The notes under the pieces are model-generated. The model was not told where the DNA came from and ran no database searches. It worked only from the letters and a program-made list of their open reading frames with translations. This document shows positions 18,308 to 27,779 of a stretch of DNA of 64,000 nucleotides, piece after piece. The position numbers were made by a program, and so were the translations under genes. This DNA is from Chitinophagaceae bacterium. Lineage in GTDB: Bacteria > Bacteroidota > Bacteroidia > Chitinophagales > Chitinophagaceae. The stretch's first letter is position 1. Each line of letters starts with the position of its first letter. Where the stretch lies: NCBI GenBank assembly GCA_947454235.1, contig CANGIY010000002.1:62001-126000 (forward strand), in the 5' to 3' direction.

Positions 18308-19906
18308 TTATAGTGTTATTGACTGCAACAGCGGACTTTTTTCCGGATAGTCGGTGTTGTAGTGTAGTCCGCGGCTTTCTTTCCTGAATTGTGCACCCTT
18401 AACTACAAGGTAGCCAATTGTAATCAGGTTCCTTAACTCGCAAAGCTGTGGCGAAAGTACAGATGTTTTGTAAAGCTCTTCGGTTTCTGCGTGAATTAAA
18501 TCAATGCGGTTCAGCGCTCGTCGTAATCTTATGTCGTTGCGCACAATACCTACATAGTCGCTCATCACCGACTGTAATTCTTTTAAACTCTGAGTAATCA
18601 GAATCATTTCACGAGGCTCTGAAGTGCCTTCAACATTCCAGTCAGGTATTTCATTGCAAAATGCTACTTTTTCAATGCGTTCAGCTATGTCTTCTGCACA
18701 ACGGTGAGCGAATACCAAAGCTTCTAAAAGAGAATTAGACGCGAGGCGGTTCGCTCCGTGTAACCCTGTGCTGCTGCATTCACCGCAAGCATACAAGTTT
18801 TGAATAGATGAGCGTCCTAGTTCATCGGTTTTTATACCACCACAGCAATAATGCGCTGCAGGAGCCACAGGTATCATGTCTTTTGAAACATCAATGCCTA
18901 TGCTTTTGCACTTAGAATAGATATTAGGGAAGTGTTCAAGAAATTTCTTTTCATCCATATGCCTGCAATCGAGAAAAACATGTTCAGTACCTGCTCTTTT
19001 CATTTCGTTATCGATAGCACGGGCAACAACGTCACGCGGGGCTAAATCTGCACGGGCGTCATACGATTTCATGAATGCTTCACCGATCTTATTTCTCAAA
19101 ATACCACCATCGCCCCTCACTGCTTCTGTAACTAAAAACGAAGGACTAATACCGGCTTCATACAAAGCAGTGGGGTGGAACTGAATGAATTCCATGTTTT
19201 CAACCCTTCCTTTTGCTCTATAAACCATGGCTATACCATCGCCTGTCGCAATTTTAGGGTTAGTTGTAGTTCTATATACTTGCCCAACACCACCAGATGC
19301 CAAAAGTGTCATTCGTGCCGGAATCTTTTCAATACAATTGCTCTGAAGATTCAACGCATAAACGCCATAACAAGTGATATCAGGGGTTGCCTTGGTTACT
19401 AAGTAACCTAAATGATGTTGTGTAATAAGATCGAGGACAAACCAGTGGTTATAAATCTTGATGTTGTCGTGTTTCTTCGCTTCTTCCATCAAAGCACGCT
19501 CAATTTCAGCCCCAGTAACGTCTTTGTGATGTAAAATCCTGAATTCAGAATGCCCACCTTCCTTGCCGCGCAAGTAGGTGCCTGACTTATCCATATCGAA
19601 GTTAGTACCCCAGTCAATAATTTCATTGACTCTTTCAGGGCCTTCCTTCACAACAATTTCAACAATGTGTTTACTGCAAAGCCCGTCTCCTGCAATGAGC
19701 GTATCTTCAATATGCTTGTCAAAACTGTCGTTTTCCATGTCGTTAACAACAGCAATGCCGCCTTGGGCGTACTTTGTGTTGGTTTCGTCAGTACTCGATT
19801 TTGTGAGAATGGTTATTGTTAGGTTGGGGTGCTTACGCGCCAGCTTCAAAGCTGAAGTAAGTCCGGCGATACCGGAACCGATGATTAAAATGTCGGTTTT
19901 GAGCAT
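18308..19906 (-). CDS. nadB: L-aspartate oxidase
   Basis: 532 residues from ATG 19906 (MLKTDILIIGSGIAGL), which gives the FAD Rossmann motif GSGIAG directly at the N-terminus; a longer open frame to 20020 adds 38 implausible residues. Other flavoprotein landmarks are TKYAQGGIAVV, GGHSEFRILHHKDVTGAEI, EFIQFHPTALYEAG and CGGIKTDELGRSS. It oxidises aspartate to iminoaspartate for NAD synthesis. nadA and nadC are not in the window. Confidence 0.94.
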   Translation of the reverse strand: MLKTDILIIGSGIAGLTSALKLARKHPNLTITILTKSSTDETNTKYAQGGIAVVNDMENDSFDKHIEDTLIAGDGLCSKHIVEIVVKEGPERVNEIIDWGTNFDMDKSGTYLRGKEGGHSEFRILHHKDVTGAEIERALMEEAKKHDNIKIYNHWFVLDLITQHHLGYLVTKATPDITCYGVYALNLQSNCIEKIPARMTLLASGGVGQVYRTTTNPKIATGDGIAMVYRAKGRVENMEFIQFHPTALYEAGISPSFLVTEAVRGDGGILRNKIGEAFMKSYDARADLAPRDVVARAIDNEMKRAGTEHVFLDCRHMDEKKFLEHFPNIYSKCKSIGIDVSKDMIPVAPAAHYCCGGIKTDELGRSSIQNLYACGECSSTGLHGANRLASNSLLEALVFAHRCAEDIAERIEKVAFCNEIPDWNVEGTSEPREMILITQSLKELQSVMSDYVGIVRNDIRLRRALNRIDLIHAETEELYKTSVLSPQLCELRNLITIGYLVVKGAQFRKESRGLHYNTDYPEKSPLLQSITL

Positions 19907-20093
19907 AAAAATTGTGGTCGCGCTTAAAGTTGCGCTATAGGACTTCAAAATTAGGTGAAACATTTTTGAATTGTATTGAATCCTTGCGATACGGCATTTT
20001 TTCGAGAAATATTTATGCACAGTTGTGTTGCTATATCGAAAAAAAATTAGAACCTATGTGACTAAGATATTTCATATTATATCGTCTGAGCAT

Positions 20094-20101
20094 TATCTTT
20101 G
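20094..20101 (+). promoter_or_regulatory. -7 element before the desaturase gene
   Basis: TATCTTTG fits TAnnTTTG. It places the transcript start near 20106, so translation must start downstream, supporting the ATG at 20165. A small hairpin (CACACT 20112-20117 / AGTGTG 20125-20130) then lies at the very 5' end of the mRNA. Confidence 0.45.
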
Positions 20102-20164
20102 CTGCCTGAGTCACACTTTAAAACAGTGTGTAAAAAAAAGTTTAGGTTTATTTATAATTTCAAA

Positions 20165-21163
20165 ATGCTCGAAGGAAAGGACTTGTTAATGGCGACCAAA
20201 CAGTTCGCTAAAGAAATCAGGTGGAAGAGCTGGGTGCTTACGCTTACAACGCTACTGCTCTTGGTAGGATCACTTTTTGGTACAATTTATTTTCCGGTAG
20301 TTGGGGGGATATCTAATATCTGGGGGAGAATATTCTGCAGTGTTTTTGCTGCATTGATGCTTGCCAGGTTTTTTATCATTTTTCACGATTACGAACACCA
20401 CACTATTTTACGTGGTTCCAAAATAGCTGAAGTTATTTTTACATTGTTTGGTGCATACATGGTAACACCTCCTAGTATTTGGAAGCGTTCGCATGACCAT
20501 CACCATGCCAACAATGCAAAATTGTACAGTGCAAGTATTGGTTCATACCCAATAATGACCAAACAGAAATTTTTGGAAGCTGATAGCAAGACAAGATTTT
20601 ATTATCTGGCAGTGCGTCACCCGTTGAATATGTTTTTTGCATATTTTACGACCTTCTTGTACGGAATGTGTATCCAGTCGTTCATTAACAACAAAAAGAA
20701 ACATTGGGATTCTTTACTTGTAGTAATCATCCATGTTTCTATTGCAGTGTACCTGTTTGTGCATTTCGGTTGGGATACTTGGTTCTTAACATTCTTCCTT
20801 CCGTTCTTTATTTCTCACATGTTGGGTTCTTATCTGTTCTATGCTCAGCACAATTTCCCTGGTGCTAAGTACAGGAACAATACTGAATGGAATTACGTAA
20901 GTGCCGCTTTGGAGTCATCAAGTTACTTGAAATTAAATCCGTTCATGCAATGGGTAACTGCTAATATTGGTTTCCATCACATCCATCACTTGAATGCAAA
21001 GATTCCTTTTTATCGTTTACCTGAAACGATGAAGGCTTTCCCAGAGTTGCAAAAAGCAATTGTGACTACACTTAAACCAAAAGACATTATTGCTTGCCTT
21101 AAGCTCAAAGTTTGGGATCCTGAAACAAACAGGATGATTGGCAACGATGAACTTTTTGCATAA
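20165..21163 (+). CDS. Membrane fatty acid desaturase
   Basis: 332 residues from ATG 20165 (MLEGKDLLMATKQ); the frame extends to 20099 but that start falls inside the promoter. Four or more hydrophobic segments and the three His clusters of di-iron desaturases are present: HDYEHH, HDHHHANN and GFHHIHHLN. It probably inserts a double bond into membrane acyl chains using O2. ATG 20192 is another possible start. It stands alone, which fits a cold- or membrane-stress-regulated gene, but that is inference. Confidence 0.87.
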   Translation: MLEGKDLLMATKQFAKEIRWKSWVLTLTTLLLLVGSLFGTIYFPVVGGISNIWGRIFCSVFAALMLARFFIIFHDYEHHTILRGSKIAEVIFTLFGAYMVTPPSIWKRSHDHHHANNAKLYSASIGSYPIMTKQKFLEADSKTRFYYLAVRHPLNMFFAYFTTFLYGMCIQSFINNKKKHWDSLLVVIIHVSIAVYLFVHFGWDTWFLTFFLPFFISHMLGSYLFYAQHNFPGAKYRNNTEWNYVSAALESSSYLKLNPFMQWVTANIGFHHIHHLNAKIPFYRLPETMKAFPELQKAIVTTLKPKDIIACLKLKVWDPETNRMIGNDELFA

Positions 21164-21257
21164 AATTAATTTTCGCGCCAGGCAATAATTTAGTTGTTGT
21201 TTGGTTTAAATTTACTTGCGGCCTTTCAAACTATACAATTTGAAATACCGCTTTTTT

Positions 21258-22034
21258 ATGTGCCATACTAAATTTATTTTCAGTCAAATTTTATTCCTTG
21301 GCATCGTTTTGTCAGCCTTAATTGTGCCTAGGTCCTCTTGTGGGCAAACCACAATAGAGAAGATGATTTTAGACTCCATCACAAAATATGATGGTGCTCA
21401 AAATGAAGTAGTAAGACTTTCAGATTCTTCGTTTTTAAAGAATGGTTCGTCTTTGTACATTTTCAAAGCAAACAATCAAAAAAATGCTCTAGCTGGTATC
21501 AACGATACAACTGTTTTAGTCTTTAAGAAAATAAGTGGAAAGTGGAATTTGGCTAGTCATGTTAACCTAGAGTATATGCCAATAGCGACTCTGACATTAG
21601 TTGATTTGAACGGCGATTCATTAAATGATATTCGCCTTTCTTACCCTGTTATGAGAGGAAATTGTGTTTGCGTTGTATTGCTTTTTGACAATAAGAAACG
21701 GGAATTTTGTCATAACAAAGAGTTCGATTTGTTCAATGTTGGTTATGTTCCTGAATCCAAACAGCTACGTTCTTCAGGCCTTGGGGGCTTGTGGGACAAC
21801 AATAAAGCAATTTATCGAGTATCAAAAAACAACCACCTCACGTTAGTTCAATCAGCTAGTGAAGAAATCAGTAGCTCAGAGAATTATGGGGAAATAAAAA
21901 TAAAAACCCGCAATAAGAACGGAAATTATACAACTAAATTAATCAAAAGCACTGCCAATAAAACAGCCGAAACTTTCGATACGTTACTTTGGAGTGATTA
22001 TTTAAAATATTTTGATAGTGGCCAAGATTTGTAA
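21258..22034 (+). CDS. Secreted protein of unknown function
   Basis: 258 residues from ATG 21258, which begins a signal-like segment (CHTKFIFSQILFLGIVLSALIV); a TTG at 21216 would extend it by 14 residues. A Cys in PRSSCGQT could be a weak lipidation site. The middle has VDLNGDSLNDIRLSYP, resembling the Asp-rich calcium loop of VCBS/FG-GAP repeats. No family recognised. It stands alone between the desaturase and the convergent GH125 gene. Confidence 0.55.
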   Translation: MCHTKFIFSQILFLGIVLSALIVPRSSCGQTTIEKMILDSITKYDGAQNEVVRLSDSSFLKNGSSLYIFKANNQKNALAGINDTTVLVFKKISGKWNLASHVNLEYMPIATLTLVDLNGDSLNDIRLSYPVMRGNCVCVVLLFDNKKREFCHNKEFDLFNVGYVPESKQLRSSGLGGLWDNNKAIYRVSKNNHLTLVQSASEEISSSENYGEIKIKTRNKNGNYTTKLIKSTANKTAETFDTLLWSDYLKYFDSGQDL

Positions 22035-22051
22035 TTGCCTTGCAATTACAT

Positions 22052-23464
22052 CTAACCTAACAATTCTGGGTGCTTTCTATTTACATGCAAAATAAACTCC
22101 CCGAACAGTGTGTTTGCCCATGCAAACCACGGTCTTGAAAATTGTTTCGCATCGTCTTTGTTGAATGCTTCGTGCATGAAACCGGTGTCGGCATGTGTGT
22201 TTAAAAGCAACTGAATACACTTTTGAATTTCTTCAGGGTTTTCAGAAGTTAAGCCGCGCATTGTAATTCCCAACGGCCAAATCATATTCAATCCTGCATG
22301 TGGTCCGCCTACACCTTCACCAACTCTTCCTTTGAAAAAGAATGGATTATCCGACGATAACACAAATTTTCTTGTGGACTTATAAATTTCAGTACGTTTC
22401 ATTTCAGGTATCAGGTACCCGAGCGAAAGTAGTGACGGCACATTAGCATCATCCATCAGTACATGGCTTCCGTACCCGTTTATTTCGTACGCATAAATAT
22501 CACCCACATTTTTAAACCTTACAATAGCATCTTGTAAGCCATTATCTATATCAGCTATTAATTCGTTCAACGCATCAAAATCGAACCTGATACTCATGGA
22601 CGTGAGCATTGCTTTCAATTTCTTCAACACATCGAGTGCAAAAATGTTTGATGGCACAAGGTATGGGTAGATTGTAGCATCATCACTAGGGCGGAACATA
22701 GAGCAAATGAGCCCGTTGGGTTTTGCCGGGTAGCCATAACCATCCATTGGTACACTATCGGTTGCATAGGGGCTGCTGCGCATAAAGCGATACGGCCCGC
22801 AGTTGTCTTTACGTTGTTGTGTTTTGAATGTTTTTACCACTAGCTTCATGGCCTCCACCCATTGTTCATCAAAAGGACTTTTATCGCCGGTAGTTGAATA
22901 GTAACCATAAGCCAACCTAATAGGGTAGCAAAGGCTATCAATTTCCCATTTGCGTTCATGTATACCGCTTTTCATGTCGGTATCGTCTTTGTGCCACGGA
23001 CTTACAATTGTATTGTTTTTATAAAAAGCATTGGCGTAGGGGTCTTTGATGATACATTTTGTTTGGCGGTTAATTACACCCGCTATCAGTTGTTTGAGCT
23101 TTTCATCTTTATTACAGAAAGCGATATAAGGCCACACTTGAGCCGATGAATCACGTAACCACATTGCGTCAATATCGCCTGTGATTACATAGGTGTCGGG
23201 TTTGCCGTTTACAATCTCGAATTCAACTGTTGTATCAAGTGTATTCGGGAAGCAATTACCGAACAGCCATCCAAGTTCTTTGTTGGCAATAGAACCCTGC
23301 ATTTCTTCAATGATGTCTTCAATTGCTTGTGACCTGAAGTTTCGTTTGCGCACCGGTACCCTCACCACCGGGAAAGAATCATTGGCACCAAATGCACTGG
23401 CACCCAATAACATAAATCCTGCTGATGCCAGCGACGCATGCCTTACGAATTTCCTTCTGTCCAT
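22052..23464 (-). CDS. GH125 exo-alpha-1,6-mannosidase-like protein, Tat-exported
   Basis: 470 residues from ATG 23464 (MDRRKFVRHASLASAGFML), whose twin-Arg motif and hydrophobic stretch form a Tat-type signal peptide; a longer open frame to 23593 lacks this logic. The body matches metal-independent alpha-mannosidases of family GH125: DIDAMWLRDSSAQVWPY, DTDMKSGIHERKWEIDSL, CSMFRPSDDATIYPYLVPSN and GVGGPHAGLNMIWPLG. It probably removes alpha-1,6-mannose from glycans. It follows the Big_5 lipoprotein gene by 46 bp on the same strand. No other glycan-utilisation genes are seen around it. Confidence 0.88.
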   Translation of the reverse strand: MDRRKFVRHASLASAGFMLLGASAFGANDSFPVVRVPVRKRNFRSQAIEDIIEEMQGSIANKELGWLFGNCFPNTLDTTVEFEIVNGKPDTYVITGDIDAMWLRDSSAQVWPYIAFCNKDEKLKQLIAGVINRQTKCIIKDPYANAFYKNNTIVSPWHKDDTDMKSGIHERKWEIDSLCYPIRLAYGYYSTTGDKSPFDEQWVEAMKLVVKTFKTQQRKDNCGPYRFMRSSPYATDSVPMDGYGYPAKPNGLICSMFRPSDDATIYPYLVPSNIFALDVLKKLKAMLTSMSIRFDFDALNELIADIDNGLQDAIVRFKNVGDIYAYEINGYGSHVLMDDANVPSLLSLGYLIPEMKRTEIYKSTRKFVLSSDNPFFFKGRVGEGVGGPHAGLNMIWPLGITMRGLTSENPEEIQKCIQLLLNTHADTGFMHEAFNKDDAKQFSRPWFAWANTLFGEFILHVNRKHPELLG

Positions 23465-23510
23465 GGCATAAATATAGAACGGAAAGGTTGAAAATGCAGT
23501 AGTTAAGGTT

Positions 23511-24989
23511 CTATTTTTGTCCTTTCTTGGCAGGTATTTGTTTCTTTTCGAAATCGATTGTATTGTCCCACCCCGGTTTAAGCGGAGTGCCACCCGCTGT
23601 GGACTGTGTAACTATTTCAGGTTGGCTGTGTTTAAACAAATCGCCCGGATCCCACGTTCCATTGTGGTTTTTATCTTCAAGTACTTTAAAATAGTACCTA
23701 CCCTGATTGAGGAATGGCATCGCGACCAAAGTGTCTGTAACTTTCTGATTATAAACAGTGTCTTTGTCGTTCATCGCAATTAACACAAAGTCGCCATTGT
23801 TGTATTTAGCTGGCAGGTGAACAGTCAGCTTGCCATAATCATCGTTTTCCTTTACCTGAAACGAGAATTTAGCAGGTTGAGCTTCCTTGCCACTTGTATC
23901 TTTTGCAAACCCTTTTGCAAGCTTCAATGTATATTTTTTGCCGGGACCCCAGTCGGGTAAAATGTTTACGCAGTTTTTATTGATTGAGTCTACAGTTAAC
24001 TGAAATAGAACCGAAGTGTGACTTTCTGCCGAATCTATTTGAAGCGTGATTTTTTCCTTCACAATCACTGGTTCTTGTGTGAACTTCAATTGTATCGGCA
24101 TTCGTTTATTCAATTGGCGATAGCTAAATGTCCGTTTGTTTTTATTGACAGTATCAATGTTGGTAGTGTAATTAAATGGCAAATCGGCTTTGGTTGCTGG
24201 AGCTTCCTTTTTATCGGGTTGAATGCCATCGCTGCCTGTTTTTTGTGCTGTGTCGGGAAGGTCGTACATGTAAAGTTCGGCCATTCCACCTGTTGTGTCA
24301 CCAGGCGAAACCAATTTGTCACTAAATGCAAGCCCTTCTCCCGGTCCGTCAAATATCAGGTTGTCGTTCTGGTCTCTGATGGCGAATATTTTAAAATCTC
24401 GTTTTGGTAATCCAGTAAACAAAAAGCCGCCCGATGAATTAGGTACAACTACATATTTAGGTTTGTGTTTGACCACTGCACTGTCTGATTCTTTTGCGTC
24501 GTACAATCCAACAATGATTTTTGTAGTATCGGGTGTACCGCTGTTTGCCCTAATAATTCGACCCTTTAAAGTGAGAGAATCGAAATAACTACCTGTGCTA
24601 AAACGATAGATGTAGTTTTTGAAAACGTTGTTTTCGTGCAAGTCTTTTATAGCATTGCCGAACGAAATAGTATAGGTGGTATTGCTATCTAAAAGTGTAT
24701 CTACTAACTTAACAGTTACTTTTTTATATGCACTTATTACAGTTGGATCTATAGGGAGTAGAGGTGAAATTTTTACTTCCTTACTGGCATCTGACAATAT
24801 TATGTACTCGTCAAAATTCAGTTCCAGCTTTTTAAAACGTGAATTAGTAAGGCTATCGACTGGCAGTACTTTTATAAGTTTAGGTGGGGTAGTGTCCTTT
24901 TTTCCACCTGTTGGGGTAGTGATGTTGGCACATCCAGCAAGTATAGAAGTAAATGCCAACATTATAAAATAGTGTACCCGTATTGTCAT
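23511..24989 (-). CDS. Big_5 Ig-like domain lipoprotein
   Basis: 492 residues. Signal peptide II with lipobox LAGC (about residue 19), then TTPTGGKKDTTPPK, the standard start of Bacteroidota Ig-like (Big_5) lipoproteins, with the first domain running to about residue 130 (FDEYIILSDASKEVKISP, NTTYTISFGNAIKDLHEN). The rest holds further beta-sandwich stretches and a DKNHNGTWDPGD Asp-rich loop. It is probably anchored in the outer membrane. Function is unknown; it may be co-transcribed with the GH125 gene downstream. Confidence 0.8.
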   Translation of the reverse strand: MTIRVHYFIMLAFTSILAGCANITTPTGGKKDTTPPKLIKVLPVDSLTNSRFKKLELNFDEYIILSDASKEVKISPLLPIDPTVISAYKKVTVKLVDTLLDSNTTYTISFGNAIKDLHENNVFKNYIYRFSTGSYFDSLTLKGRIIRANSGTPDTTKIIVGLYDAKESDSAVVKHKPKYVVVPNSSGGFLFTGLPKRDFKIFAIRDQNDNLIFDGPGEGLAFSDKLVSPGDTTGGMAELYMYDLPDTAQKTGSDGIQPDKKEAPATKADLPFNYTTNIDTVNKNKRTFSYRQLNKRMPIQLKFTQEPVIVKEKITLQIDSAESHTSVLFQLTVDSINKNCVNILPDWGPGKKYTLKLAKGFAKDTSGKEAQPAKFSFQVKENDDYGKLTVHLPAKYNNGDFVLIAMNDKDTVYNQKVTDTLVAMPFLNQGRYYFKVLEDKNHNGTWDPGDLFKHSQPEIVTQSTAGGTPLKPGWDNTIDFEKKQIPAKKGQK

Positions 24990-25091
24990 CGAACGCCAAA
25001 ATTAGTTTGAAATAGTTAATAGCTGTACCTATAGCGTATTTAAAATTCCGTTAATGATGTTGGTGCTACTGAAAAAAGTTCAAAAAATACT

Positions 25092-25121
25092 TTGCAGTTC
25101 GTGCCTATATGCTTACCTTTG
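25092..25121 (+). promoter_or_regulatory. Promoter of the SRP RNA gene
   Basis: TTG at 25092-25094 (TTTG from 25091), 19-bp spacer, and TACCTTTG at 25114-25121: an exact fit to the Bacteroidota consensus, the best in this window. The RNA body starts a few bases downstream. Confidence 0.75.
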
Positions 25122-25125
25122 TGCC

Positions 25126-25232
25126 CGCTGGCAAGTCTTATACGACCAGCTCCCTTTGAACCCTCCCAGGGCAGGAATGCAGCAAGAGTAAAAGGTTGTA
25201 GCGGTGCGATGTGAGTAACTTGCCAGTTTTTT
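25126..25232 (+). ncRNA. ffs: Small signal recognition particle RNA (4.5S-type)
   Basis: The 5' end CTGGCAAGT (25128-25136) pairs perfectly with the 3' end ACTTGCCAG (25218-25226), closing one long hairpin. The tip carries the conserved Ffh-binding signature GGCAGGAATGCAGCAAG (25170-25186), including the AGGAA/GCAGC asymmetric-loop bases, with TAGCGGTGCGATGTG on the return strand. A T-tract follows at 25227. The RNA forms the SRP with Ffh for co-translational membrane targeting. The ends are estimates to within a few bases. The gene, its promoter and terminator occupy the 327-bp gap between the lipoprotein and PanE-like genes. Confidence 0.9.
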
Positions 25233-25316
25233 TATGCCCATAGGTGTTCTGATCTGACCTCCGATTCCAATAATTTAGCTGTAGAAATTGCACCAAACTC
25301 CTTAAATTGTGCTACT

Positions 25317-26252
25317 ATGTCAACAAACATATTGATAGCGGGGATTGGTGGAGTAGGAGGCTTCTTCGGTGGGCTTCTCGCAAATGAGTTTTTCCAGTCA
25401 CCGGAAGTAAATGTATCCTTTTTGGCGCGTGGTGCACATTTACAGAAAATTCAAACTGAAGGATTAAAAATAGAATGGGGCACAAAAATCCTGAACGTTC
25501 GTCCCTACAAAGCAACAGATCACGCAGCAATTCTTGGTGAAGCAGATTTTATTTTGTTGTGTACCAAAAGCTATGACTTAGTTGCTACCATTGAACAAAT
25601 AAAACCGTGCATCAATGCAAATACGGTAATTATTCCCTTTTTGAATGGAGTTGACAGTGTACATCGTATTCAAAAACTATTACCCAATAATACTATTGCG
25701 GGAGGATGCGTCTATATTGTATCATCCATAAAAGAACCTGGTATTGTTCGAAATACCGGAAACATTCAAAAGTTGTTTCTTGGCTTGAATGGGGAACGAA
25801 ACCAAAGACTCCTTCAGCTTGTGAATTGGATGCAACAAGCCGGAATTGAAGCGCAATATTCTGATAATATACTCAACGTAATGTGGGAGAAGTTCTACCT
25901 TGTTGCAGCAAATTCCACCGCTACTTCTTACTTCAATTTAACGACAGGGCAAATATTGGCTGAACCCGATATGGCAAAAATGATGGAATTATTGTTGAAA
26001 GAAGTAAATCTTGTTGCCTCAGCGAGAGGCATTTTTTTTGAAACAGATATGGTAGAAACAACTGCCAGGAAAATCAGCAATTTGCCATTTGAGACAACGT
26101 CGTCTATGCAGCGTGATTTTTGGAAAAAAGACGGACGAACAGAATTGGAAACCATAACCGGTTACATAGTTGCAAGCGGGCTTGAGCTCAATATACCGAC
26201 ACCTACTTTTCAGGCTATGTATGAATCATTACTGCTAAAAAAAACAATTTGA
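25317..26252 (+). CDS. PanE-family 2-dehydropantoate 2-reductase-like oxidoreductase
   Basis: 311 residues. The NADP Rossmann motif GIGGVGGFFGGLLA is at the N-terminus and FLNGVDS precedes GGCVYIVSSI. The C-terminal helical domain has NVMWEKFYLVAANSTATSYF and the terminal pattern GLELNIPTPTFQAMYESL. It may reduce ketopantoate for coenzyme A synthesis, but many ApbA/PanE paralogues have other substrates and no other pan genes are adjacent, so the specific role is tentative. Confidence 0.85.
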   Translation: MSTNILIAGIGGVGGFFGGLLANEFFQSPEVNVSFLARGAHLQKIQTEGLKIEWGTKILNVRPYKATDHAAILGEADFILLCTKSYDLVATIEQIKPCINANTVIIPFLNGVDSVHRIQKLLPNNTIAGGCVYIVSSIKEPGIVRNTGNIQKLFLGLNGERNQRLLQLVNWMQQAGIEAQYSDNILNVMWEKFYLVAANSTATSYFNLTTGQILAEPDMAKMMELLLKEVNLVASARGIFFETDMVETTARKISNLPFETTSSMQRDFWKKDGRTELETITGYIVASGLELNIPTPTFQAMYESLLLKKTI

Positions 26253-26266
26253 TTGATAGAACCTTT

Positions 26267-27016
26267 CTAGCTATTTAAAGTAGCCAGAAAAAGTGTTTTG
26301 TCATCATCAGTTCGTGCATTAATGCGCTCTGAATTCAGGTATTCTGCTAGTTTTTGATTGAGTATAGTTTGTTTTTCGTCCGAATCTGCCATTGCGGCAA
26401 ACTTAAACATATCGTCAAAAAACGGAGCATGTACCTGCTGATTTTCATAGTTTAGCGTCAATAACTGAAGCCCATCAGTGAATAAAGCCACACTTTGAGT
26501 AGGGGTGTCTAAAATTTGAATTTTTAAAAAAGACTCAGCTTCTTCTTCTATCAGGAAGTGAGTGTGATTTTGGTACTCGCCATTGTCGGGCCACCAAACA
26601 GCTGAATAAATGCCTTCGCCTGTTTGGCGAACAATTGCACCATCACCGATTTGAAAAAAAATACTTTTGTCACTACTTAAAATACACCCAAGAATAGTAC
26701 TTAAATAATCATCGGGTGTTTTATCATTCTCTTGGGCTTCTGTGATTAATCTGTCTCGAAGATGCTCTACAAGGCTATAAATAAATGCTTCATCTACTTG
26801 GTTATTTTCAAGAAGATGTTCGGCAATCAAAGTGACACCGCTATTTACACAATACTGGGCTGCAAACGTGGCTTCCGACGCACTGCCGGCTCCATCAGAA
26901 ACCAGACAGATGAGTGTGCCATCAACGATGCGCCAACACAGTGCATCTTCCAGTTGTTTTTCATTGGCAACATGGTAAGTACCAATTGCGCTTGCACCTA
27001 TTGAACGCCAAATCAT
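26267..27016 (-). CDS. PP2C-type protein phosphatase
   Basis: 249 residues with the PPM metal-binding residues: LVSDGAGSASEA (motif Asp-Gly), IGDGAIVRQ, LFTDGLQLL and a terminal TDDDKTLFLA. This set is typical of the soluble PP2C phosphatases that accompany TerY-like VWA proteins. It should remove phosphate from Ser/Thr residues. Its start overlaps the stop of the VWA gene by 4 bp (ATGA), so the two are translationally coupled. The usual third partner, a protein kinase, is missing on both sides. Confidence 0.85.
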   Translation of the reverse strand: MIWRSIGASAIGTYHVANEKQLEDALCWRIVDGTLICLVSDGAGSASEATFAAQYCVNSGVTLIAEHLLENNQVDEAFIYSLVEHLRDRLITEAQENDKTPDDYLSTILGCILSSDKSIFFQIGDGAIVRQTGEGIYSAVWWPDNGEYQNHTHFLIEEEAESFLKIQILDTPTQSVALFTDGLQLLTLNYENQQVHAPFFDDMFKFAAMADSDEKQTILNQKLAEYLNSERINARTDDDKTLFLATLNS

Positions 27017-27687
27017 AATTCAGCCCAACCCGATGGTGGTAATAAATTGATTTGAGCCCCGGGAATCTTTGATGACACCATTTTCATAGAAGCTGAAAGC
27101 CAAACGAAGAATTCGCGGAACATGAGCCCCTTTAGCTTCAAGGGTGCTCTGCTCGAAATTTTTGAGAGTGTATCAATATCGGCCCTTTCAACACCAATAG
27201 CAAAGAAGGCAAATGACTTATTCGTTTCACCGTCTCTTATTTTTTCTGATGCTTCCTTCCAATTGTCTGTTGGTTCGCCATCAGTAATTAGTATTATCCA
27301 AGGTTTATAGTAAGAAATCCCTGCGCTTTTGTATTCTCTTTTACGCCTTGCAATCATATCAATTCCCCTGAGTATTGCTTCACCCATAGGAGTATCGCCC
27401 GTAGGTTCCAGCTCGCGTGGTGAAAAATGGGGTACAGTATGGAAGTCAGATTCAACTTTGACAGGGCCAAAAGTAACAACAGCAAGCTCTACTCTTTTTG
27501 ATGCAAGCGGGTCATTTGAAAGTTCCATTTTAAGCGTTCGCACGCCCTCATTTAATTGCCTGATAGGTTCTCCGCTCATTGATATTGAAGTGTCTAACAA
27601 TAACACACAAGGGCACCTGGGTTCAGGATTTTCAGCGAAATTATCACTGCCAAATGGTAGCTGTTCAAAAGATATGTACTCGTGCAT
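27013..27687 (-). CDS. TerY-like VWA domain protein
   Basis: 224 residues that are essentially one VWA domain without a signal peptide, so cytosolic. The MIDAS motif is DTSIS at residues 32-36; SGEPIRQLNEGV, TPMGEAILRGIDM and ILITDGEPTDNW supply the other metal contacts. It resembles TerY of tellurium/chemical-stress operons. It is paired with a PP2C phosphatase by a 4-bp overlap. No TerC/TerD or kinase gene is in view. Confidence 0.85.
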   Translation of the reverse strand: MHEYISFEQLPFGSDNFAENPEPRCPCVLLLDTSISMSGEPIRQLNEGVRTLKMELSNDPLASKRVELAVVTFGPVKVESDFHTVPHFSPRELEPTGDTPMGEAILRGIDMIARRKREYKSAGISYYKPWIILITDGEPTDNWKEASEKIRDGETNKSFAFFAIGVERADIDTLSKISSRAPLKLKGLMFREFFVWLSASMKMVSSKIPGAQINLLPPSGWAEL

Positions 27688-27779
27688 GATTTACTTTTTA
27701 ATTTCTTTAACACCTTACCGCCAAGTAGAAAAGTGATTTGGCAAGCTTATTGCAAATATACTTTATAAACAGTAAAGTT

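Noticed and set aside
24018-24410. 130-residue plus-strand open frame inside the Big_5 lipoprotein gene
   Set aside because: Shadow frame; Cys/Phe-rich composition typical of antisense reading.
25126-25232. Riboswitch or tmRNA fragment upstream of the PanE-like gene
   Set aside because: The long closing helix and the GGCAGGAATGCAGCAAG tip are those of SRP RNA, with its own promoter and T-tract.
26267-27687. VWA/PP2C pair as a full tellurium-resistance operon
   Set aside because: No TerB/C/D/Z/E or kinase genes are present in the window; only the pair is supported.
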